From NCBI GenBank assembly GCA_037147055.1, contig JBAWVW010000035.1:1-17130 (forward strand): a stretch of DNA of 17,130 nucleotides, read 5' to 3'. The stretch comes from Casp-actino8 sp037147055 (GTDB taxonomy: Bacteria > Actinomycetota > Acidimicrobiia > Acidimicrobiales > Ilumatobacteraceae). Each line of letters begins with the position of its first letter. Within the stretch, counting starts at the first letter, position 1. Positions 7,326-14,275 of this stretch are shown piece after piece. A model generated the notes under the pieces. It was not told the DNA's origin. It searched no databases and saw nothing but the letters and a program-made list of their open reading frames with translations. The position numbers and the translations under genes were made by a program.

Positions 7326-9515
7326 GTGTCGCTAGACAATTCATTGAACGCTACGGATGACTTATCAACGGATGATATTTCTACTCATCTCACATTTTGC
7401 CGTTTCTGTCATGCCAGTTGCCCGATTGAAGTCGATCTACAAGGTGGTCAGGCAGTTGCCATCAGAGGAGTTCCTGAGGATCCAATTTTCGCTGGCTACA
7501 CATGTATCAAAGGGCGACAGATTCCCGAGCAGATGACTCACCCTCAACGTTTGCTGAAATCATTACGTCGGCGTCCTGACGGCACATTTGAAGAGCTCTC
7601 CTCATCTCAGGCTATGGATGAGATCGCTACGCAATTACGTCGGATCATTGACACCTACGGTCCGCGCTCGGTTGCCTCATATACAGGTACCGGCGGGTAT
7701 CAGAATTCGCTGGCGGTGCCGGCTGCTCGCGCCTTTCATCAAGGTTTTGACTCACCGTCTTTTTACACCTCAGTGACGATTGATCAACCCGCTAAAAGCA
7801 CTGCACCCTTTCGTGTCGGCATCTGGGAAGCCGGCTATCAAGATTTCAGCAACGCTGATGTATTGCTGGCGATTGGCTACAACCCAATGGTCTCAAGTTT
7901 TTCACCAGTCGGTGGTCTGCAAGGCACCAACCCATATGTGGTTTTGCGCGAAGCAAAAAATCGGGGCATGAAACTTATTGTTATTGATCCTCGTCGCACT
8001 GAGTTTGCAACACAGGCAGATATTCATCTCGCCCCCAAACCGGGTGAGGATCCAACCTTGATGGCTGGCATCTTGAAAGTCGTCATTGACGAAGGCCTTT
8101 TCGATCACGAGTTCTGCGACTTGTGGGTTTCTGACCTAGCGCAACTTGCCGATGCGGTCTCTACATTCACTCTTGATTACGTTTCCACGCGTTGCGATGT
8201 GCCCGCCGACGACATCGTTGCCGCAGCACGAATGTTTGCCACCGCTCAACGTGGCACAAGCGGCACGGGTACTGGGCCGAGTATGGCCCCACACTCAAGT
8301 CTCACCGAACATCTTTCCATAGCCCTGAATACGATCTGTGGACGCGTTAATCGCGAGGGAGATTCGCTCGAGAGCGGTTACTTCTTATATCCAGAAACCC
8401 CACGTCGGGCGCAGGTTCATGCGGCTCGAACACCTGCAACCGGAGCACCATCGCGGATGCGTAACCTGCGCGGTATTCGCGGCGAAATGTTGACAACGAC
8501 ATTGGCTGAAGAAATTTTAACTCCAGGCGAAGGACAGGTTCGCGCCCTGATTGTCAGTGGAGGCAACCCTGTCGTGGCGTGGCCCGATCAGGAACTCACA
8601 GTTGCTGCAATGAAGGACCTTGAACTTCTCGTGGTCGTCGATCATCGCATGTCGGCAACCGCTGAATTTGCAGACTATGTCATCGCACCAACGTTGTCCT
8701 TAGAGCGAGCCGATGTCCCCCACCTCATGGATCGCTGGTTCCGCGCTCCATATACCAACTACACCGATGCCATTACAGAGCGTGCGGGCGATGTGCTCAA
8801 TGAATGGGAAGTGTTTTGGGAACTTTCAAAACGCCTCGGTTACCCACTGCCACTTCCTGGCGGCGACACCCCAATGGATGAGCGACCTAGCGATGATGCG
8901 ATGATCGATCTTGCTTACGCTGGTTCACGCATGCCGATGGATGAAGTGCGAGCAAACCGTAGAGTTGTGCATCCCGATAAGGCGATGATTGTTTCTGCTG
9001 CGGATCCAACCTGTACCGCCAAGTTCACCGTTGCACCCGATGACATCGTTGCTGAATTAGGTGAAGTGCAAGTTGAGGGTGACAGCGCCGCGGTACTCGG
9101 AGTTGACCCGTCTCTATACCCCTTCCGACTTGTCAGCCGTCGCTTGAAGCATGTTCTTAATTCTTACGGTTCGAGTTTGTCTGTTTTGGGAGCGAAAGGT
9201 ACGAGTAACTCGGCCTACATGAACCCGCAAGACATGCTTGATCATCAATTGGTGGAAGGTGACCTGATCGAGATTTTCTCTCCCCGAGCATCAGTACACG
9301 GCTTAGTGGAGGCCGCCCCCGATGTTCGTCGGGGAGTCATTTCCATGGCTCACTCGTGGGGTGGATCATCTCTGACCGATGAGAAAGTTCGTGATATCGG
9401 ATCACCTACGAGTCGCTTAGTCTCAGTGGATAAGGGATACGACCGCATCAATGGAATGGTCGTTCAAAGCGCCATCCCAGTACGCATCGCAGTAGCCGAA
9501 CATATCAATCACTGA
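7326..9515 (+). CDS. Molybdopterin (bis-MGD) oxidoreductase, DMSO reductase superfamily
   Basis: 729-residue catalytic subunit of the DMSO reductase/formate dehydrogenase superfamily. Domain order: N-terminal [4Fe-4S] domain with C25-x2-C28-x3-C32 and C60 (GYTCIKGR), central MGD-binding domains including IGYNPMVSS, VIDPRRTEFA and the repeated VVVDHRMSATAEFADYVIAPT block, and a C-terminal molybdopterin dinucleotide-binding domain (about 600-720, including SAYMNPQDM and GDLIEIFSPRA). No Tat or Sec signal, so cytoplasmic. The region where formate dehydrogenases carry a Cys or Sec metal ligand (around residues 144-154) has neither, only Ser, Thr, Tyr and Asp. Start GTG at 7326 has AAAGGGG upstream. 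No separate electron-transfer subunit gene is adjacent. It heads an operon with the selenoprotein and epoxide-hydrolase-like genes; the substrate is unknown. Confidence 0.93.
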   Translation: MSLDNSLNATDDLSTDDISTHLTFCRFCHASCPIEVDLQGGQAVAIRGVPEDPIFAGYTCIKGRQIPEQMTHPQRLLKSLRRRPDGTFEELSSSQAMDEIATQLRRIIDTYGPRSVASYTGTGGYQNSLAVPAARAFHQGFDSPSFYTSVTIDQPAKSTAPFRVGIWEAGYQDFSNADVLLAIGYNPMVSSFSPVGGLQGTNPYVVLREAKNRGMKLIVIDPRRTEFATQADIHLAPKPGEDPTLMAGILKVVIDEGLFDHEFCDLWVSDLAQLADAVSTFTLDYVSTRCDVPADDIVAAARMFATAQRGTSGTGTGPSMAPHSSLTEHLSIALNTICGRVNREGDSLESGYFLYPETPRRAQVHAARTPATGAPSRMRNLRGIRGEMLTTTLAEEILTPGEGQVRALIVSGGNPVVAWPDQELTVAAMKDLELLVVVDHRMSATAEFADYVIAPTLSLERADVPHLMDRWFRAPYTNYTDAITERAGDVLNEWEVFWELSKRLGYPLPLPGGDTPMDERPSDDAMIDLAYAGSRMPMDEVRANRRVVHPDKAMIVSAADPTCTAKFTVAPDDIVAELGEVQVEGDSAAVLGVDPSLYPFRLVSRRLKHVLNSYGSSLSVLGAKGTSNSAYMNPQDMLDHQLVEGDLIEIFSPRASVHGLVEAAPDVRRGVISMAHSWGGSSLTDEKVRDIGSPTSRLVSVDKGYDRINGMVVQSAIPVRIAVAEHINH

Positions 9516-9538
9516 GTCCAAAGCTAAGGAGAGAAGTC

Positions 9539-10060
9539 ATGGCACGTATTAATGTTCCAGAGGGTCAAGGCCTTGAAGCCCATCGCATGTGGAAACTGGC
9601 ACCAGATATCGGTGCCGGCATGCACGCTCTCAGTGAAGCTGTTTATACCAAGTCAAGTTTGAGCGTGCGCGAACGAGAAGTCGCACGGATGAGAATCGCT
9701 CAACTGAATCAATGCGTTGTTTGACTGAATACTCGTGCTGCATCGGCGATGCAGCAAGGATTGACAGACGAGGCGTACAATTCTGTACAGCATTACCACG
9801 ATCACCCAGATTTTTCTGACCGCGAACGTCTCGCCGCAGAGTATGCCGAGCGTTTCGCCATTGATCACACCGCAGTAGACGATGAATTGTGGAAGCGTTT
9901 GCAATCCCTGTTCTCAGATACGGAACTTCTTGAACTCACAGTGAGTATCGGCTTCTTTGTGGGTATGGGGCGCGCATTCCAAGTTCTTGATGTGGCACGA
10001 GACTTTGACATACTGTGGAGCCGCGAACCTGTGATATCTCCCGAACCACCTAAGGAATAA
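9539..10060 (+). CDS. AhpD/carboxymuconolactone decarboxylase-like selenoprotein (TGA read as selenocysteine)
   Basis: 173-residue protein if the in-frame TGA at 9722-9724 is read as Sec62. The N-terminal 61 residues end RIAQLNQCVV and the frame continues without any shift as LNTRAASAMQQGLTDEAYN, then FSDRERLAAEYAERFA and a C-terminal helical part. Together these make one complete, normal-length AhpD-like domain. The AhpD redox motif E-x11-C-x2-C-x3-H appears as E47-x11-C59-V-V-U62-x3-R66, so the stop codon falls exactly on the second, reactive cysteine. A SECIS-like hairpin follows. Expected role: thiol/selenol peroxidase or disulfide-type redox protein, cytoplasmic. Start ATG has AAGGAGAG five bases upstream (9526-9533). 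It lies 23 bases after the molybdenum enzyme gene and 2 bases before the next gene, whose AAGGA lies inside this ORF. A plain nonsense mutation is the alternative but is less likely. Confidence 0.87.
9722..9756 (+). promoter_or_regulatory. Bacterial SECIS element (UGA plus downstream hairpin)
   Basis: After the UGA at 9722-9724, a perfect 9-bp stem TGCTGCATC (9736-9744) / GATGCAGCA (9748-9756) encloses the three-base loop GGC (9745-9747). Twenty bases separate the UGA from the loop. From established descriptions of bacterial SECIS elements, the apical loop is small, has a G in its first two positions and lies roughly 16-37 bases after the UGA; all three hold here. The element would bind SelB and direct Sec-tRNA to the UGA. 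It is wholly inside coding sequence (residues A67 to Q72), as bacterial SECIS elements are. SelA, SelB, SelC and SelD must be elsewhere in the genome. Confidence 0.85.
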
Positions 10061-10062
10061 AA

Positions 10063-10434
10063 ATGACTCCTCTAGAAACTGTCAACGCATTTATTCAGGC
10101 ACTTGAAAACCGTAACGTTGACGCTGCAGTCGCTCTTGTCAGCGATCACTGTGAATACGACAATGTGCCGATGGGTAAAGTTTTCGGACCCGAGGCCATA
10201 TCAACAATGCTTAAGCCAATGATTGAAGGTTGTAGCGAAGTTGCCTGGCCAGTTCATCGAGAGGCCGCAACTGGCAACTACGTCTTTAACGAACGCACCG
10301 ACAAATTCCACATGCCTTTTGGCTGGCTCGAGATGCCCGTGACTGGTGTCTGGGAAGTCGTTGACGGCAAGATCACGCTGTGGCGTGACTACTTTGATAT
10401 GCAGACGTACTTAAAGCAATTACCTAGCGCTTAA
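10063..10434 (+). CDS. Limonene-1,2-epoxide hydrolase-like protein (NTF2/SnoaL fold)
   Basis: 123 residues, the usual size of single-domain NTF2-like enzymes. Residues known to form the active site of Rhodococcus limonene-1,2-epoxide hydrolase (Tyr and Asn of a Y-x-N motif, Arg and Asp of R-x-D, and a further Asp) have counterparts here: Y32-D-N34, R78-T-D80 in NERTDKF, and D109 in LWRDYFD. This supports real epoxide hydrolysis rather than a generic SnoaL-like fold, with water attacking the epoxide to give a vicinal diol. The start ATG is two bases after the selenoprotein stop, with AAGGA inside the preceding gene's end, so translation is coupled. It ends directly against the convergent livF gene. 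The natural substrate may be any small cyclic epoxide. Confidence 0.85.
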   Translation: MTPLETVNAFIQALENRNVDAAVALVSDHCEYDNVPMGKVFGPEAISTMLKPMIEGCSEVAWPVHREAATGNYVFNERTDKFHMPFGWLEMPVTGVWEVVDGKITLWRDYFDMQTYLKQLPSA

Positions 10435-11142
10435 CTATTTAGCGCCACCAAGATAACTGGCTTGAATCAGACTGCGATCCTTGTTGATCTCGGCAGCATC
10501 CCCTTCGAGAACCAACTCGCCATGGCTCAAGACGTAGGCGCGGTCGGCAACTTGCAGAGCCATGTGCACGTGTTGCTCAACAAGCAGGACTCCTGCACCC
10601 GTATCAGCAGCAATCTGCCGCAAAATCGGCAAGAGGCGCTCCACAATAATCGGTGCTAGACCGAGGCTCATTTCATCGACCATGAGTAGCTTCGGGTTCA
10701 CTGTCAGGGCACGGGCCATCGCCAACATTTGTTGTTCTCCGCCTGACAACAATCCGGCGCGACGGTCAAGGATCGGCTCAAGAGCCGGGAAATAATTGAG
10801 CGCTTTCTTTACATCGGCTGAGCCCTTCGCCGCACCTAAACGCAAGTTCTCGGCAACTGTCAATTGATAAAACAGCGAACGCCCCTCGGGCACATGAGCG
10901 AGACCTTCACGCGCGATCATGTGTGGACGACGACCTTTAATGGATTGACCAAAGACCTTAATGTCGCCCGAAATGATGGGCACCAAACCCGAAGTCGTCA
11001 ACAAAGTTGTCGTTTTGCCAGCACCGTTTGGACCAAGCAGAGCGACAACTTCACCTTCGTTGACCTGAAGATTTAAACCTCGCACAACTGAGACACCGTT
11101 ATAGCCCGTATTCAGATTTTCAATCTCCAGCAAAACGGACAT
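10435..11142 (-). CDS. livF: Branched-chain amino acid-type ABC transporter ATP-binding protein LivF
   Basis: 235-residue ABC ATPase. Walker A GPNGAGKT at residues 37-44, signature LSGGE at 132-136, Walker B LLMVDE ending at E157, and the switch His191 in VEQHVHMA, with the LivF-typical DEMSLGLAP. It forms a heterodimer with the LivG-type subunit under the LivH-LivM membrane protein. The ATG overlaps the livG stop by one base (TGATG), so it is the last gene of the transporter operon. Its stop codon abuts the convergent epoxide-hydrolase-like gene with no intergenic base, so any transcription terminator must lie within a coding region. Despite the family name, members in catabolic clusters often import aromatic or other carboxylic acids rather than leucine. 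Confidence 0.95.
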   Translation of the reverse strand: MSVLLEIENLNTGYNGVSVVRGLNLQVNEGEVVALLGPNGAGKTTTLLTTSGLVPIISGDIKVFGQSIKGRRPHMIAREGLAHVPEGRSLFYQLTVAENLRLGAAKGSADVKKALNYFPALEPILDRRAGLLSGGEQQMLAMARALTVNPKLLMVDEMSLGLAPIIVERLLPILRQIAADTGAGVLLVEQHVHMALQVADRAYVLSHGELVLEGDAAEINKDRSLIQASYLGGAK

Positions 11143-11900
11143 CAGTGACTTCCCTCTGTTGCGCTACTTCCTAGATATGCCTCAATAACCTTCGGATCAT
11201 TTTTGATCTGTTCGGGGGTTCCCTCAGCGATTTTGATCCCGAACTCAATGACATAGATGTAGTCACAAACATCCAGAACAAGTCCCATGTCATGATCAAC
11301 AAGAAAGATCGTCAAACCTGCGTCAATAATCTTGCGCAGTCGACCGCCAAGTTCTTGTGACTCGCTCGTATCAAGACCTGCTGCGGGCTCATCCATGCAG
11401 ATCAATTCGGGGCGACCTGCGAGCGCTCGTGCGGCAGACACTAATTTGCGCTGACCCTGGCTGATTTCGTTAGGAAACTTCTTTGCAAGATCACCAATTC
11501 CCAAAACTTCAAAAGCGAAATCAACACCGCTATGGTCGCGCTTTCGCCCAGGACGAACTAAATCTGCTAAAAAACTTTTAGCCGTCTGGCGTTCGGCGGC
11601 TACTTGGATATTCTCCTCAACAGTTAAGTCATCAAAAAGTTCAAGGGATTGCCACGTTCGACCGAGACCCAATCGAGCCCGACTGTGAACGGGCAGCGAG
11701 TTAATCTCATTACCTTTGAATTCGATGAGCCCTGTTGTCGGCACAAAGCCTGTGATGCCGTCAATGAAGGTCGTCTTTCCCGCTCCATTAGGACCGATCA
11801 AACCGACTAGCTTGCCTTGCTCAACTGCGATATCAACATTGTTCACAGCACGCAGGCCACCGAATGTCACTGACATTCCTGACGTGGTTAAAAGATTCAA
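11142..11900 (-). CDS. livG: Branched-chain amino acid-type ABC transporter ATP-binding protein LivG
   Basis: 252-residue ABC ATPase of the LivG family: Walker A GPNGAGKT at 36-43, the insertion typical of LivG between them and the signature, signature ISQGQ at 146-150 (Gln at the third place rather than Gly), Walker B LICMDE ending at E171, D-loop AGLD, and the switch His203 in VDHDMGL. The start appears to be TTG at 11900, overlapping the stop of the upstream permease gene as TTGA; an ATG nine codons in (11876) has only AGGA immediately in front of it and would shorten the first strand. Pairs with LivF to power the importer. Confidence 0.94.
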   Translation of the reverse strand: MNLLTTSGMSVTFGGLRAVNNVDIAVEQGKLVGLIGPNGAGKTTFIDGITGFVPTTGLIEFKGNEINSLPVHSRARLGLGRTWQSLELFDDLTVEENIQVAAERQTAKSFLADLVRPGRKRDHSGVDFAFEVLGIGDLAKKFPNEISQGQRKLVSAARALAGRPELICMDEPAAGLDTSESQELGGRLRKIIDAGLTIFLVDHDMGLVLDVCDYIYVIEFGIKIAEGTPEQIKNDPKVIEAYLGSSATEGSH

Positions 11901-14254
11901 CTGTCCACCCCCACTTTCATCCCCGAGACAGACTCTACTTGACCCACCCCAACCTTTTCCGCAGTCAAGGAGTCAGTCCGCCGAAATTTCAACACACGAC
12001 TGCTTCCCGCAAGACCTTCAGGGTTTTGAATCGCAGCAAAAATGAGGCCTAGCCCACCCAAAATCAGAGTGAATTCGCTCGGCACATGCAAGATGTTGGA
12101 CAAGAAGGTGAAAAATATTCCGCCCGAAACGAGCATCCCTCCGGCAATCGCACCAGACACGCTAGAGATGCCACCAATGTACGCAAAGGCCATAAAAGTA
12201 AGCGATTGCACAAAAGCAAACTTGTCGGTTGTCACTCCACCCGAACGATATGCAATAACTGCTCCACCCACACCGGCAATAAATGCTGAAATGGCGAAGG
12301 CCAGAATCTTGATGCCAGCGACATTCACACCTGCCGCGGCGGCAGCACGTTCGTTATTTCGTGTGGCTAACATTCTTCGACCAGTCGCTGAGACACGAAG
12401 GTTCGCGACCAAATAACACAGCACGACGACTATGGCTAAACAAAACATTGCTGTCATCGGGTTGGGTTGCAGTCCATCACCTGCTTTTAGACCGAGAAAT
12501 TTAAATTGCACATCCCGTGCGCTGACAATGGCATTCGGTGTATCCACCTTGGCCCCAATGAACCCTCCATTGACCGATTTATTACTAAACAAAACCTTGT
12601 CCACCGCTATGGCGAATGCCAAAGTGACTATTGCTAGATTCACTCCCCGCACACGCAACGCAGGAATAGCCACGAGGATTCCAGCCACCATCGCCACTAA
12701 TCCACCGATTAAAATCGGGAAGGGAAAGGGCATCTTTGGAATCACGGTCAGGTGATATTGCGTGAAAAAAATTGGGATTCTTATCGGCGACTCAACGGTC
12801 ATCTTAGAAACCAGAAATGCCGAAATACCGGCAAAAGAGAGCTGCGCCAAGGAGATCTGCCCGACATATCCAGTCACCACGACAATCGACAGACAGATGA
12901 TAATTCCGACTAGAGAGTTTGATAACGCGAGACGAAATGGTGGCGTTAAAACAAAAAGCCCGAGTACAACTGTTCCAAAAATGAATCCAGGGGCGACATA
13001 ACGCCTTGCCAACTTGGAAGGAGTCGGAGAAAAGGGTAGTCGTCCGCTAGTCAGGGCCCCTCGAACAGGCAAGCGATGCCCTCGCAAGTACAAAACTAAA
13101 ACAATAACGATAAAAGGAATTAAACGTTCCGCCCCAGGAATCGCGGAGCCGCCTGACTTGGGAAACCATTTATGGTTGATTTCCAGATATTTAACTAACC
13201 CAAATTGCATACCCAGCAACAGGGCGGCAAACGAGGTCCAACCAAACGAAGTAAAACCGCCGACCAAAGCAGCCGTGAGAGCAGGAATAATGAGCGCTGG
13301 CAGGACGCCGGGATCAATCGACCTCTGGATTGTGGCCGCGAAAATTCCCAGAAGGCCGGTGATGAGGGTGGATAGAACCCAGTTTGCTCCGGCCAAAAAA
13401 TCAGGCGAAAACCCTAAAAGGATTGCTCCTTTTTCGTTCTCGCTGGCTGCTCGCGTGGACATTCCAAATCGTGACTTCTGAAAGACAAACCACAGGACGA
13501 CAGTAAGAACCAAGACCAGCAGAGCAATAGTCAAAGCATCAGCGCCCATTGAAATACCGAATGGCAGTTGTAGAGGTTTGGCATCGCTCGCAAAGAAGGG
13601 CATCGATCGAACAGGAAAGGGTTGAATAGTGAACCGGCGCACGATGACCGCTGGCAAGAAGAGAAATAGGCCAATTGATGCCACGACCTTCGCCAAAGGA
13701 GGGCTGTGTCGGAGTCGCTGAAAAATTAAAAGATGTAACGTCAATCCAAGGAGCAGGGCGAAGATAAGTGACAGCAGTAACGCCGGCAAGAAGCCCATCT
13801 CAGTTCCAAAATTAATGCGCGTTGGCCAATCTGGAAGATCAGTCCATTGTGCTCTCTCTTGAAATAAGTGAAGGATGCCTTCAATCGGCGCTAAAGGATT
13901 CGGCAAGGGAGGCAGGAAAAGGTCACCCTCGCTACGTAATACGGCGTAGACATACGCCACATACATGGCAACGGCGCTATTCGAGAAATTGACGATTCCA
14001 GAACCGCGATAGGTGAGAACGACACCCAGGGCGATCGCAGCAATCAAAGCTCCTTGGGCGATACCCGATCCAGATACGAAGTTCGTCCGCGTCTGAGGAT
14101 CTATCACGGCCCACAGAACAACGGCTGACGAAACAATCAAGAACGCTGTTCGAAAGTTTCGGGTCAGACGTGGAACGGAATGAACAGTCTCGGAAGCTAG
14201 TTTGTCGGAGCGCCTCAAGTTGAGACGCTCCGACAACCAATTTTTAATATTCAC
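11897..14254 (-). CDS. livHM: Fused LivH-LivM permease of a branched-chain amino acid-type ABC importer
   Basis: 785-residue membrane protein combining the two permease subunits that are separate in E. coli. The LivH-like half (about residues 60-395) has the diagnostic GALIAAIALGVVLTYRGSGIVNF; the LivM-like half (about 410-760) has GYVGQISLAQLSFAGISAF and a late transmembrane block with GGVTTDKFAFVQSLTFMAF. I count roughly sixteen or more hydrophobic helices. The linker around 390-410 is short and basic (GHRLPVRGAL...). Such fusions are common in Actinobacteria. Start is GTG at 14254, 21 bases after the livK stop, with no strong Shine-Dalgarno. A long stem-loop sits in the first codons (14202-14236). 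It forms the membrane channel for LivG and LivF. Confidence 0.92.
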   Translation of the reverse strand: MNIKNWLSERLNLRRSDKLASETVHSVPRLTRNFRTAFLIVSSAVVLWAVIDPQTRTNFVSGSGIAQGALIAAIALGVVLTYRGSGIVNFSNSAVAMYVAYVYAVLRSEGDLFLPPLPNPLAPIEGILHLFQERAQWTDLPDWPTRINFGTEMGFLPALLLSLIFALLLGLTLHLLIFQRLRHSPPLAKVVASIGLFLFLPAVIVRRFTIQPFPVRSMPFFASDAKPLQLPFGISMGADALTIALLVLVLTVVLWFVFQKSRFGMSTRAASENEKGAILLGFSPDFLAGANWVLSTLITGLLGIFAATIQRSIDPGVLPALIIPALTAALVGGFTSFGWTSFAALLLGMQFGLVKYLEINHKWFPKSGGSAIPGAERLIPFIVIVLVLYLRGHRLPVRGALTSGRLPFSPTPSKLARRYVAPGFIFGTVVLGLFVLTPPFRLALSNSLVGIIICLSIVVVTGYVGQISLAQLSFAGISAFLVSKMTVESPIRIPIFFTQYHLTVIPKMPFPFPILIGGLVAMVAGILVAIPALRVRGVNLAIVTLAFAIAVDKVLFSNKSVNGGFIGAKVDTPNAIVSARDVQFKFLGLKAGDGLQPNPMTAMFCLAIVVVLCYLVANLRVSATGRRMLATRNNERAAAAAGVNVAGIKILAFAISAFIAGVGGAVIAYRSGGVTTDKFAFVQSLTFMAFAYIGGISSVSGAIAGGMLVSGGIFFTFLSNILHVPSEFTLILGGLGLIFAAIQNPEGLAGSSRVLKFRRTDSLTAEKVGVGQVESVSGMKVGVDS
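14202..14236 (-). promoter_or_regulatory. Long stem-loop at the livK-livHM junction
   Basis: Bases 14202-14218 (TTGTCGGAGCGCCTCAA) and 14220-14236 (TTGAGACGCTCCGACAA) are reverse complements except for one C/A mismatch. On the minus-strand transcript this hairpin begins about 40 bases after the livK stop and lies over codons 7-18 of the permease gene. Without a following U-run it is not a standard terminator; it could protect the 3' end of livK mRNA or limit translation of the permease, which would allow more binding protein than transporter. Function is inference. Confidence 0.55.
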
Positions 14255-14275
14255 AAAGTTTTATTTGGCCGGCAA

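Noticed and set aside
7326..9515. Selenocysteine-containing formate dehydrogenase
   Set aside because: No in-frame TGA occurs and no Cys or Sec is found in the usual ligand region, so neither Sec nor formate dehydrogenase function is supported.
9539..9724. Reading the AhpD-like gene as a pseudogene or as two separate small genes (9539-9724 and 9749-10060)
   Set aside because: The second part has no Shine-Dalgarno of its own, similarity spans the TGA in one frame, the TGA replaces a specific catalytic Cys, and a SECIS-like hairpin follows.
13014..13481. 155-codon plus-strand open frame opposite the permease gene
   Set aside because: Mirror of the hydrophobic LivHM coding sequence; Pro/Arg/Lys-rich with no recognisable family.
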